64,000 bases of DNA, taken from NCBI GenBank assembly GCA_018398585.1, contig JAGTTD010000010.1, forward strand, positions 2,683,501 through 2,747,500, in the 5' to 3' direction. Positions 23,331 to 39,086 of this stretch are shown one piece after another (within the stretch, counting starts at the first letter, position 1; the number at the start of each line of letters is the position of its first letter). This DNA comes from Simmondsia chinensis. Taxonomy: Eukaryota > Streptophyta > Magnoliopsida > Caryophyllales > Simmondsiaceae. Below the pieces are notes generated by a model. It was not told the origin of the DNA. It worked only from the letters and a program-made list of their open reading frames with translations, and did no database searches. The translations under genes and the position numbers were made by a program.

Positions 23331-24440
23331 CTTACGACCAGTATTCATGTCCACAACAGATGGAGTATGACATCTTCTTCTCTCGCTTTTTTTTTTTTTG
23401 GTTATTCATTGGAAAAAAAATGGTAATTACTTTCAATGATGCCTAATTTCTTATTGTATCATTTGTATTGTATTTAACTGAAGGTCTGATTGTGGCATAT
23501 TTGTCGTAAAGTTTATAGAATTTTTTTTTTCTTACGAATGGCCTCAGCATCTTGCAATGCACGCAAGGGCAGATGGAGATGTTGCGGACCAATACTTGTA
23601 TGTACTTGTACAATCATAGTAGAAAGAAACTCATGAAAATGTATACAAGTGAATAGATGTATGTGATGTATCCATGTTCTTGTATATTTTTATAGTCTTG
23701 TGTATTTCCATATGATTTCCATATTCAGTGCTCAAACCCCAACTACCCCAGTCAATGTGTTATGGATAATACACGACTGTCATTAATAATGCACGTCTAT
23801 TAATAGTACACAATTTTATTGATATTAATAGCAATTACACTAGAAAAAAAAGGACAACATAAGTTAATTCGGAGGAGGGACATGATAAGAATGACCGCTG
23901 GTGTTTGTAGACATGCCTTCACCACTCGAGTGCAGAGCAATTGGATTTTTACACGTTGATCGATTGTGCCTGTGTTCCTTGCATCGATTGCACTTTTACG
24001 GTACACGTTCCTCACCGACTGAAGGAATCCTCCTCTTCCTTCTCCTCCCGGAAGAGGTTTGAACATCGGGTGGAAGAAGATTCATTTTTGATATATGATG
24101 CGGGATAGACTACTCACTTATGTGCGGCATCTAGTACACAATGCCTTTGTATGACTCGTACCAATAATCTCTGGAATAATATGGCAAGCATAAATCATAC
24201 AAACCATAAGGACCATGTCTTACAATCGCCAACGCATGTTCACATGGAAGCCGCTCCAGCTGAAACTTGCGACAGGTACATGTCCAAAGTGACATATCAA
24301 CACAAAAATTATTATCTCCATCAATGACATCGAAGTTATACTCATCTACTCACAAAATCTGCATAGCCTCAAAGTTAAACACACACAATTAATAATGGTA
24401 ATGCAAAAAACATGAAGAAAACCAGCAATTATTATGTCTA
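23331..24440. other. Core of the foldback element
   Basis: This is single-copy sequence between the two arms. It holds T-rich tracts (near 23385 and 23521) and the transposase remnant on the minus strand. The left half (23331-23860) shows no gene I recognise. Confidence 0.6.
23865..24340 (-). pseudogene. MuDR-type transposase C-terminus (SWIM and CCHC)
   Basis: On the minus strand the frame gives WTCTCRKFQLERLPCEHALA, a SWIM zinc finger (C.C then C.H) at about 24215-24295. Then come YDLCLPYYSRDYWYESY, a basic run SGRRRRRIPS, and CNRCKEHRHNRSTC, a textbook CX2CX4HX4C zinc knuckle at about 23947-23990. This order is that of Mutator transposases. A TAG follows the YESYKGIVY stretch, a frame change is needed near 24000, and the N-terminal DDE catalytic region is absent. 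It is a relic, but it identifies the host element of the two arms as Mutator-like. Confidence 0.85.
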
Positions 24441-24444
24441 AAAG

Positions 24445-27400
24445 TGCAGGGATTATTAATGATTAATCATACACCACAATGTTATTGAAACACAGTACAC
24501 CAAGTCGATTTTACACCGTTAAAACCTATCATACACGGTGTATGTTTAAACATATACCACTAAGCACTTGAAACACACATAAATAAGTTGATTTTACACC
24601 GTTAAAACCTATCATACATGGTATATGGCTAAACATACACCGCTAATCACTTGAAACACACATAAACAACTTGACTTTACACCCTTAAAACCTACCATAC
24701 ATGGTGTATAGTTAAACATACACCACTAATCATTTGATACACACTAAAACAAGTTCATTTTACACCGTTAATTACTTGAAACATACCATACACCAATAAT
24801 CACTTGAAACACACCTAAACAATTTTATTTTACACCATTAAAACCTATCATAAATGGAGTATGGTTAACCATACACCACTAATTAGTAGTAACACACACA
24901 AACAAGTTGATTTCACACAATTTAGACCAATCATACACGATATATGATTGATCATACACCACTAATGACTTAAAATACATTAAAGCAAGTTGATTTTACA
25001 CCCACAAAACCTATCATACACGGTGTATGATTGATCATACACCACTAATGACTTAAAAGACACTAAACAAGTCAATTTTACACCCATAAAACCTATCATG
25101 CACGGTGTATGATTGATCATACACCACAAATTACTTGAAACACACCTATACAAGTTGATTTTTACACCATTTAAACTAATCATACACGGTGTATGATTCA
25201 TGATACACCGCTAATTTCTTGAAACGCACTTATACAAGTTGATTTCACACTATAAAAACCTATCATACACTGTGTATAATTAATCATACATCACTAATTA
25301 CTTAAAACACACCGATAAAAGTTAATTTTCCACAATTAAAACCTATCATATACGATGTATGATTGATCATATACCACTAATTACATGAAAAACGCCTATA
25401 CAAATTGATTTTACACCATTAAAACCTATTATACACGGTGTATGATTGATCATACACCACTAATTACTTGAAACACACCTATAAAAATTGATTTTACACC
25501 ATTACAACCAATCATACACAGTGTATGATTGATCATACACCACTAATTACTTAAAACACACCACTATAAGTTGATTTCACACCATTAAAACCAATCATAC
25601 ACGGTGTATGATTGATCATACACCACTAATTACTTGAAACACACCTATACAAGTTGATTTTCCACCATTAAAACCTATCATACACGGTTTATGATTAATC
25701 ATAAACCACTAATTACTTGAAACACATCTATACAAGTTGATTTTATACCATTAAAACCTATTATACGCGGTGTATGATTAATCATACACCACTAATTCCT
25801 TGAAACACACCTAGACAAGATAATTTTATACCATTAAAACCTATAATACACGGTGTATGATTGATCATACACTACTAATTTCTTGAAACATACCGATATA
25901 AGTTGATTTCACACCATTAAATACAATCATACGCGGTGTATGATTAATCATACACCACTAATTACTTGAAACATACCTATACAAATTGATTTCACACCAT
26001 TAAAACCTATCATACATGGTGTATGATTGGTCATATACCACTAATTACTTGAAACACACCTATACAAATTGATTTTACACCATTAAACCTATCATACATG
26101 GTGTATGATTGATCATATACAGCTAATTACTTGAAACACACCTATACAAGTTGATTTGACACCATTAAAACCTATGATACACTGTGTATGATTGATTATA
26201 CTCCACTAATTACTTGAGACACACCTATAAAAGTTGATTTCACACCATTAAAACCAATCATACATAGTGTATGATTGATCATACACCACTAATTACTTGA
26301 AACACACATATACAGTTGATTTTACACTATTAAAACCTATCATACAATGTATGATTGATAATACACTACAAATCACTTGAAACGCACCAATACAAGTTGA
26401 TTTTACACCATTAAAACTTATCATATATGGTGTATGATTCATCATACACTGCTAATTACTTGAAACACACCTAGACAAGATGATTTCATACCATTAAAAC
26501 CTATCATATACCGCTGTATGATTGATCATACACCACTGATTACCAAATAGGCCACCAACACGCCGTCATTGGATCCCATTAGAACTCCGAAGTTAAGCGT
26601 GCTGGGCGAGAGTAGTACTAGGATGGGTGAACTCCTAGGAAGTCCTCACCCTCAGGTTGGGGGCACTAGGAAACAACCTCTCTTCAGGTTAATGTCCTAA
26701 AGGGGGAAGGCTGCGTACATCCGGCCTCCTCTGCCCCTACGTAGGCGGGAGCCCTTGAGGCACTGGGTATGTTCCATGTACCTATATATGGTGTATGATT
26801 GATCATACAACACTAGTTACTTGAAACACACCTATACAAGTTAATTTTACACCATTAAAACCTATTATACACGGTGTATGATTGATCATATACCTCTAAT
26901 TACTTGAAACACACCTGTCCAAGTTGATTTTACACCATTAAAACCTATCATACACGGCGTATAATTAGTCATACACCACTGACTACTCGAAACACACCTA
27001 GATAAGATGATTTTATACCATTAAAACCTATCATATACGGTGTATGATTAATCACACACCACTACTTACATGAAACACACCTATACAAGTTGATTTCACA
27101 CCATTAAAACCTATCATATACGGTGTATGATTGATCATACACCACTAATTACTTAAAACACACCAACACAAAATGATCTCACACCATTAAAACCTATCAT
27201 ACACGGTGTATGATCGATTATACACAACTAATTACTTGAAACACACCTATACAAGTTGATTTTACACCATTTTAACCTATCATACATGGTGTCTAGTTGA
27301 TCATACACCACTAAGTACTTGAAACACATCTAGACAAGTTGAAACACACCTATACAAGTTGATTTTACACCATTAAAACCTATCATACACGGTGTATCAT

Positions 27401-29275
27401 TGATCATATACCACTAATTACTTGAAATGCACCTATACAAGTTGATTTTACACCATTAAAACCAATCATACACAGTGTATGATTAATAATACACCACTAA
27501 TTACTTGAAACACACCTAGATAAGATGATTTTACACCATTAAAACCTATTATACAAGGTGTTTGATTGATCATGCGCCACTAATTACTTAAAACATACCT
27601 ATACAATTTGATTTCACACCATTAAAATCAATCGTACATGGTGTATGATTAATCATACACAACTAATTACTTAAAACACACATATACAAGTTGATTTTCC
27701 ACCATTAAAACCCATCATACATGATGTATGATTAATCATACACCACTAATTACTTGAAATACACATATACAAGTTGATTTTACACCATTAAAACCTATCA
27801 TACACGGTGTATGATTAATCATACACCACTAATTACTTGAAGCGCACCTAGACAATATGATTTTACACCATTAAAACCTATCATACATGGTGTATGATTG
27901 ATCATATACAACTGATTACTTGAAACACACCTATACAAGTTGATTTTACACCATTAAAACCTATGATATACGGTATATGATTGATTATACACCACTAATT
28001 ACTTGAGACACACCTATAAAAGTTGATTTCACATCATTAAAACCAATCATACACAGTGTATGATTGATCATACGCTACTAATTACTTGAAACACACCTAT
28101 ACAAATTAATTTTACACCATTAAAACCTATTATACATAGTATATGATTGATTATACACCACTAATTTCTTGAAACACGCCTATACAAGTTAATTTCACAC
28201 CATTAAAACCTATCATACACGGTGTATGATTGATCATATACCATTAATTACTTAAAATACACCAACACAAAATAATCTCACACCATTAAAACCTACCATA
28301 CACGGCATATGATTGATCATACACCACTAATTACTTGAAACAAACCTATACAAGTTGATTTTACACCATTTAAGCCTATTATACATGGTGTATGGTTGAT
28401 CATACATCACTAATTACTTGAAACACACCTATATAAGTTGATTTCACACTATTAAAACCTATCATATACGGTGTATGCTTGATCATACACCACTAATTAC
28501 TTGAAACACCCCTATATAAGTTCATTTTACACTATTAAAACCTTTCATATACGGTGTATGATTGATCATACACCACTAATTACTTAAAACACACCTATAC
28601 AAGTTGATTTTACACCATTAAAACCAATTATACACGGTGTATGATTAATCATACACCACTAATTACTTGAAACACACCTAGACAAGATGATTTTACACCA
28701 TTAAAACCTATCATACACGGTGTATGATTGATTGTACACCACTAATTACTTGAAACACACCTATACAAGTTGATTTCACACCATTAAAACTAATCATGCA
28801 CGGTATATGATTGATCATACACCAGTAATTACTTGAAACACGCCTAGACAAGTTTATTTCACACCATTTAAACCAATCATACACAATGTATGATTAATCA
28901 TACACCATTGATGACTTGAAAAACACTAACAGAGAATGATTTAACCCCATTTAAACCAATCATACACGGTATATGATTAATCATCCACCATTAATGACTT
29001 GAAAAACACCAACATAACATGATAATACACCATTTAAGCCAATCATACATGGCGTATGATTAATCATACGCCATTAATGACTTCAGAAACACAAACACAA
29101 CATGATAATACACCATTTTAACCAATCATACATGGTGTATGATTAATCACATACCATTAATGTGTTGAAACACACCAAAAGAACATGATAATACACCATT
29201 TACACCAATCATAGACGGTGAATGATTGATTTACACTATAAATGACTAGTAACACACCAACCCTATATAATAGAG
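24445..29275 (-). repeat. Right arm: about 55 units of the ~83-bp satellite
   Basis: It carries the same unit as the left arm in inverse orientation (gatcatacaccactaattac, ttgaaacacacctatacaag, ttgattttacaccattaaaa, cctatcatacacggtgtatg). The palindrome recurs in nearly every unit. A full 5S-headed SINE interrupts it at 26542-26775. The inner units near 24.5-24.9 kb are the most divergent. Confidence 0.9.
26542..26775 (+). mobile_element. 5S rRNA-headed SINE, copy 2, inside the right arm
   Basis: The head starts accaaatagg like copy 1 (accaaagagg). The 5S part reads ggatcccattagaactccg, agttaagcgtgctgggcg and gtactaggatgggtgaact. The body gttgggggcactaggaaac and the tail gcccttgaggcactgggtat follow. 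The surrounding array makes a target duplication hard to judge, so none is claimed. Confidence 0.85.
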
Positions 29276-29279
29276 ATTC

Positions 29280-29672
29280 ATTAACGACCAATGCATGAAA
29301 TGATCATTTTACCCTCAATGTCTGATCTGAAAACTGTGAAATGTGTAATGACTCAATCTTGAATCTATCGCAATGCCACAATGCTTCAAACCCGTTCTTA
29401 CAAACCTTTCTTCGTCTTCCAAAGCCACCACAAACAACTACCCAATGGCCCAAGTAAGATAAGAAAACACGAAGGATGCTGAGAATGAAGCTTGGGAATT
29501 CGAAAATAAAAGAAGAAGAAGAAAGAAGAGAGAATGAGATATGAGAGAAGAAGGACAAATGGTTAACACAGTGAAAGGAGAGAGAGAATGAACTAGTGGG
29601 AAGTGAAGGAAGAGAGAGAATGAAAAGCAAAAAGTAAAAAAGTTATCCTTTTACATTAAATGAGAGGAGAGA
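29280..29672 (-). repeat. Outer unique segment of the right arm
   Basis: It is the inverse of 20631-21020 and is nearly identical to it. It ends gaggagaga at 29672, where the match to the left arm stops. Confidence 0.75.
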
Positions 29673-31845
29673 TAATGTTTAATTAGGGTATGCCTGACCC
29701 ATAGAAATGTGGGTATTGATTCGGACACGGATATCATTTTGGAAAATTTGGATTATCCAATCTGACCCAATATTGATTTTGTATATTATCTTAAGTATAT
29801 ATTTATATTGTATTTAGAATAAATGGTTATATTATCTTCATTAAACATTAGGGTTGCAGGTGCTTCTAAATCTCAACAAACATTTTTCAAATTATGCATA
29901 CCCTACTTTTATGTAAAAAATTCTAATTTTTCATCCATTTATGGTAACAGAGGACTTTCTTCTTTGTTATTAAATGAATTGGTAACAATAAATTATTAGA
30001 ATAAAGATCTGTTTGCTGTGCTATATCTTGTATGTAATATTTGAGTTTTTACCCATTTGTGGACTTTGATTTATAAGTCATGGTCATTTTAGGATGGTTT
30101 ATGGTTTTATAGCCAACAAAGTATGACAATTATATGCATGATCTTTTTTTATTTTAGACTACGAAGCTCAAGTGGAAAGGTAATTTTATAGTATACTTGG
30201 AAACAACTTGTTAATAGTATATTACTAGATAGTAGCTTATGTCATTTATAAAATTAATTTTAAAAGAAAGTTTAATTAAATGATGGGCACCTGACCCGAT
30301 TTTTTTGTACCCAATTGATTTGGGCACCTGACTTTTTAGATAATATTATGGGTGATGATTTCGTTTATTTTAGTGTTTCAAGTACACGACGTGAAATGCA
30401 TTTCAAACAAGATACCTGAACCATGCTTAGTTCTACAAAAGAGCACACACAAACAAACACTTAAAAGCATTTTGTCATACTCCTCCTGATGTAGCACAAA
30501 AGGAAACCTAATATCTTCATAAAATACATAAGGCTGCTATGTATAGTACAAATATTCTAAATAAAAGATAAAAAAGTCTCATACAAATCTAACTAGAAAA
30601 TAAAAATACCCAAAATCTTAATAATATAATTCTAATCTAACTAAAACGAAATAGTATCTTAAATAATCTTAATCTAATCTAAACCCATTAAATCCTTAAA
30701 CTCCTTTTATTCCAAATATATAAATAAATCCCCATATTTTACATTATTGTTGTAATGCATTATAAATTGATGTGACACAAAAGGAAAACCTAATAATTGT
30801 AACTCAACTCTTAAACTCTTAATTTAATTTTATTAAAAGATATGTCTATAAAGTATATAAGGGCCCTATATATAGTGTGGGTACTCTGAATCCAAAAAGA
30901 TAAATAAGTCTAACTCATATCTAATCAAAAAACAAAAATAATCATAGTCTTAAAAATATAATCGTAATCGAACTAAAATAAAATACCATCCTTTGTATAT
31001 ATATGGCTATTTGTACAGCTATAACTACTTTTTCTATTTTTTTAATATAGAAGAATCTTCAAGACTGTCTCTTCTCCCGTTTTTGTCTCAAACAACGATT
31101 ATCTTCTGATGATACGAACCAAATCAATCAACCAGTTCAATCAATCAATCCACGAATTATACAATTATCCCATCTTAATGAAAATATTATACTAGTGTGT
31201 TATTCGTACAATTTGTACAAGAAGTATAGAGATTTACAAGTAAAACTACGATAAGAGAAGGAAGGGGGAGATAAAGAGAGAGAACCGAGAGATTGACAGA
31301 AAAAGAGTGCAAGAGAGACTGAAAATGCTTTTCCACACACCTTCTCTGCCCTAAAGGCCTCTATTTTATAGAGTTAGACAAGAGTATGGTTGATATTAAA
31401 GGATTTAACTAATTTTATTAATATCATTATATTTTAGATTATATCACAAAGTAAATTCTAATTATTTATTGTGTACCTACCCTAAATTAAAAAAGACAAA
31501 AAAGGCTAATTCAAATATAAATAGAAAATAAAACTAATCAAATATTAAAAATATAATCATAATCTAACTCAGACAAAAATTTTATCCTAAATAATCTTAG
31601 GGATAGTTTGGTAGAAGTGGTAATGAATTTGTAGGAGTGGAAATGGGAATGACTATGACTTTAGGGATCATTCCCATTCCTCTATTTAATATCCGTATGG
31701 GATGGAGACAAAATTGAGATGAAATTCCCTTGTTTAGTACGTACTAGTAGAAGCGTGTATAAGTAAAGAGCTTACCAAAATACTTTTCAATAAATAATAA
31801 CAACAACAACAACAGTTCTCATTTTTATTACCATGTTTATTTTGC
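29673..31845. other. AT-rich non-coding interval with a dispersed repeat
   Basis: No gene is supported. Three related stretches at about 30530-30680, 30880-30990 and 31480-31610 share words such as atataatc.taatctaact and ctaaataatctta, so one repeat family is present three times. The part at 31607-31740 (gggatagtttggtagaagtg) resembles a MITE edge. A short CAA run precedes the next gene copy. Confidence 0.45.
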
Positions 31846-31847
31846 AG

Positions 31848-33647
<1,800 letters not shown>

Positions 33648-34139
33648 CTGCAAAATAAACAGGGGAATGAGAATGAGAACTATTATATTGTTATTTTTCT
33701 TATTATGTATTTTATGATTAGGAGCCCTCTGGCACAGCCTTCCTTTAGGGTTATATTCTGAAGAGGCACGTATATTTCAACCCCCTCCCAAAAAAAAAAC
33801 CTGCGCAGATAGGAGCTCCTGTTGCATTGAGATTTTTATTGCTGTATTCTAACAAGCCAATTTGCTCAAAATTTAAAAAATAAAATCATATAATAACACA
33901 AGGCACCAACACATATGACCCTTAGTACCCTCTATACCCCCTTTTATGAATGAAGCCAATTCGATACAACTAAAACATGATTGCCTAATGTCCAAGGAAA
34001 AATTGTTATCTACAACTTTTGAAGTCAATTTTTAAAGAACAATCCTTAGTCAGGAATAGAAATGCAAAAACAAAAACACAAGATGAACATCAATAATAAC
34101 AACAAATGAACGAATCAGAAGATACCAAGCAACATCACT

Positions 34140-35757
<1,618 letters not shown>

Positions 35758-36244
35758 AAATAAATAGAGAAATGACAATGAGAATTATTATTATTGTTAT
35801 TTTTCTTATTATGTATTTTATGGTTATGAGCCCTCCGATACAGCCTTCCTTTAGGGTTATGTTCTGAAGGGCCAAGTACATTTCAACCCCCTCCCCAGAA
35901 AAAAAAAAAAAAAAAAAGTTGCTCAGATGGGACTCTAGTTGCACTAAGATTTTTATTGTTGTATTCTAACAATCCAATTTGCTCAAAATTTAAAAATAAA
36001 ATCATATAATAACATAAGGCACCAACACATATGACCCTCAGTACCCTTTATACCCCCTTTTATGGATGAAGCCAATTCGATACAACTAAAACATGATTGC
36101 CTAATGTCCAAGGAGTAATTGTTATCTGCAACTTCTGAAGCCAATTTTTTAAGGAACAATCCTTACATAGGGAATAGAAATGCAAAAACAAAAACACACG
36201 ATGAATATCAATAATAACAACAAATGAACGAATCAGAAAATACA

Positions 36245-37876
36245 AGCAACATCGCTTGTTTATGCCGCTACTTGTCCCTTTAAGAATCGATGTCTGAGAA
36301 GATAGATGAACCAATAAACTTAATGTGTGATAGTCTGAAGCCTGATCTACTATATTAGAAGGTGACCATTTAACAAGCTGCTCTACATGCAAAAGGCGGT
36401 AGAACTGGGTTCTTCAACTCCGTCCACTTTGAGGCTAGTGATTTCTGTGGAAAACAACAACATTAGAACTGCAGAAAACAACATAATTCATGTAATTTGA
36501 CTTCAATTTGATCCGAGAAGTAAAAGCCTCAGCTAGGAAAACGATTGTTTTTTCTTCATCTGCGGAGGACATAGGACATAGAGAAGAAAAGAGAAACGGA
36601 CCTTATTCTTTCTTGCATTCATCTTCTTGTGGATTTTGTGCACTGTATTAAAAATTCCATGGGTAGGCCGGTTGCACACAAAGCACTTTTTGTTCTTCAC
36701 GTGATGCTACAAACAACCAAGAAACGTAAAAATTAAGAACGACATAAGAACAGTTGATGATCACATCATAGGGCACATGTACTATAACAACAATGAAAAA
36801 CTTAACAAACGAGTAGTTGTATACGTCACGAGAAACTGACATGTGAAAGTACACGAGATAACATCTTCACGAGAAAGTTTAAATATTTTATTTACCCAAG
36901 AATATCACAAATAGGGTTGTAGCTCATGTGGTAAGGGGGTTTGCCCAACATGTGAAGAATCCCACTGTATAATTACAATAGTATACCATTTAAATACCTA
37001 ACAATGTCTGCATAAATAGGTCAAGTGCATCGAAATATTGGTTAAATGAGTCGAACCCAAATACCGACATGGGTTAAATGGGTCAAACTATAAATTCAAC
37101 TCGGCTACCCAAACCCGCTGTTTTCTTTAGGAACAAGTTGGTCACCTACGAGCAACTATGCCCAATTCGTGACATTTTTATGTGCCCCCATCGCATGCAG
37201 TGTAACAAAGCCCTTTGCAAAAAGACATCGAAATTGCTGAAAGCGTCAAGTAAAGAGGGAAAGGATGCCCAAATGACTTACTTTAAGAGCACAACGCTCG
37301 CAGAAGTAATGCTTGCACTTGGTCACGACTGGATCAACGAAAGCTTTCCTACATAAATAGCAAGCAAATGGCAAGCCACTGCCATCATCATCCTCCTCAT
37401 AGGGCTTAGCACCTCCTTCATCACTGTCGAATCTTGTTGTCAAGTTCCTCTTTCGGTCGTTCTTTTTTTCCTCCCATTCTTTCTCTAGTTGCCACTCAGA
37501 CTTGTAATCCCCTCTATCATGCAAGAATTTACCAGCATCCCCATATCAGCAGTAGCAGGTCTCCTTATAGTCCTTGCAAACATCGGGCTAATAATAAACC
37601 TCATGGGGCTTAGCACGACCTTCATCACTGCCGAATCTTATTGTCACGTTTCTCTTTCGGGCGTTTTCTTCCTCCTCCCATGCTTTCGCCAGTTGCCTCC
37701 TCTTTCGGGAGCCAGCTGGAGGAAGTGGCCTTCTTTCTGGCTCGTGTGGCCTACCCTCCAGTGCCACTGATGAAACCTTCGATGTTGACTCAGGGAGTCA
37801 TGTTGTTAATCATCCTCAGCTGCTACTCGTTTTCTTATATTTTTGTTTTTTGTGGATTTCTTAAAGAAGACGGGAG
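36245..37876 (-). pseudogene. RNF113/CWC24-like gene, copy D
   Basis: Exon 1 is at 37876-37282 and exon 2 at 36706-36602. It keeps the longest intact stretch: [17 protein letters not shown], then the RING start [20 protein letters not shown] and [10 protein letters not shown]. Near the N-terminus a TAA and a small deletion break the frame (GAGGATGATTAACAAC). It is arranged head-to-tail with copy C at a period of about 2.1 kb, and a further 3' remnant of a preceding copy ends near 38400. DNA-level duplication is certain because the introns are kept. Confidence 0.8.
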
Positions 37877-38670
37877 CTGCAAAATAAACAGAGGAATGAG
37901 AAAGAGAACTATTATTATTGTTATTTTTTTGATTATGTATTTTAGGGTTATGAGCCCTCTGATACAGCCTTCCTTTAGGGTTATATTCTAAAGTGGCACG
38001 TACATTTCAACCCCCTCCCCAGAAAAAAAGCTGCTCTGATGGGAGCTCATGTTGCATTGAGATTTTTATTACTGTATTCTAACAAGCCAATTTGCTCAAA
38101 ATTTAAAAAATAAAATCATATAATAACACAAGGCACCAACACATATGACCCTCAGTACCCTCTATACCCCCTTTTATGGATGAAGCCAATTCGATACAAC
38201 TAAAACATGATTGCCTAATGTCCAACGAGAAATTGTTTTCTACAACTTCTAAAGCCAATTTTTTAAGGAACAATCCTTACATAGGGAATAAAAATGCAAA
38301 AACAAAAACACAAGATGATCATAAATAATAATAACAAATGAACGAATCAGAAAATACCAAGCAACATCACTTGTTTTTGCCGCTACTTGTCCCTTCAGGA
38401 ATCAATGTCTGGCGGGTATGAGGTGGGGCAGGGCGGGTACAAAACTAAACCCATACGTGCCCTGTACCCGTCACGGGTACAGGGTGGGTACACCTAACCC
38501 GTACCCACTACCTGCCCCATTTATACCTGTATCCGTGCCAAACGGGATGGGTACCACGGTTAGCCGGTTTTACCCTCCCTATTGCCATCTGAACTACTAT
38601 ACTGCTTATGCTATGTGTTCACATACTATTTTATATATAACTTTCTAAAATTTTGAAGTCTATATTTAAG
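37877..38670. other. Upstream part of the RNF113 array and a GGGTAC-rich repeat
   Basis: About 37880-38400 repeats the spacer also seen at 33650-34140 and 35760-36240, including a 3' remnant of another gene copy. From 38410 to 38560 there is a degenerate repeat rich in gggtac and acccgtac, some of it inverted. No coding region. Confidence 0.6.
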
Positions 38671-38675
38671 CTCAT

Positions 38676-38730
38676 CCCCCAGACCCTGCTTATGCAGGAG
38701 CCCTTAGAGGCACTGGATCTGTTGTTGTTG
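38676..38730 (+). mobile_element. 55-bp stub of an RTE LINE or SINE 3' end
   Basis: The insert begins cccccagaccctgcttatgc and ends ggcactggatct(GTT)3. Flanks tatatttaagctcat and tatatttgagctcat (38661-38675 and 38731-38745) form a 15-bp duplication with one mismatch. It holds only the shared 3' tail of the RTE LINE at 48.9 kb, so this is an aborted reverse-transcription insertion. Confidence 0.8.
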
Positions 38731-38967
38731 TATATTTGAGCTCATCAAATCAATTTAATCCAATTACATTTTAATAAACTTAGATAGAAATAAATCAACC
38801 CAAATTTGCATATTTTACTTATCTATTTTGAAGTAAAAGTACATCATAACTAAGATCGTCAACTAAAATCCTAAATCTGTCATTGATTTTAAGGTCACTG
38901 AAATACTAGTTGCTTTATTCCAATTAGTATTTTGTGCTTTTTACTATTTTCACGCTTTCTCCACATG

Positions 38968-39035
38968 TATGTATTTTGTAGCTCCCATTTTATTCAAAAA
39001 ACACGCAAAAAAGAATAATATAAGAAACAGACAAT
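38968..39035 (+). pseudogene. Small RNF113-like exon-1 fragment beside the CNL gene
   Basis: gtagctcccattttattcaa followed by caaaaaagaataatataag parallels the exon-1 start of copies A-D (cagctcccgtcttctttaag, aaaaatataag). It overlaps the 3' region of the CNL pseudogene on the other strand. The match is short, so the call is tentative. Confidence 0.4.
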
Positions 39036-39086
39036 TGATATAAGGACAGGACCAACGTAATGAAAAGGATGAAGAGGATCGGTACC

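Larger units (their letters stand above)
20631..29672. mobile_element. Giant Mutator-like foldback element with tandem-repeat arms
   Basis: Two opposed arms (about 20631-23330 and 24440-29672) share the same outer unique segment of about 390 bp and the same ~83-bp tandem unit in inverse orientation. Between them lies a single-copy core with the C-terminus of a MuDR-type transposase on the minus strand. Long terminal inverted repeats with tandem repeats are known in Mutator and foldback elements; arms of this size are extreme. I could not find a 9-11-bp target duplication at 20631/29672, so the true ends are uncertain. The arms are unequal: about 26 units left and about 55 right. Confidence 0.7.

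Noticed and set aside
24980..25201. Open reading frame in the satellite
   Set aside because: It is a product of the repeat period being compatible with reading through three units; composition is that of the repeat and other units have stops.
21025..29275. CRISPR-like array
   Set aside because: Regular repeats exist, but there are no unique spacers of constant length and the host is a plant. It is a satellite in a transposon.
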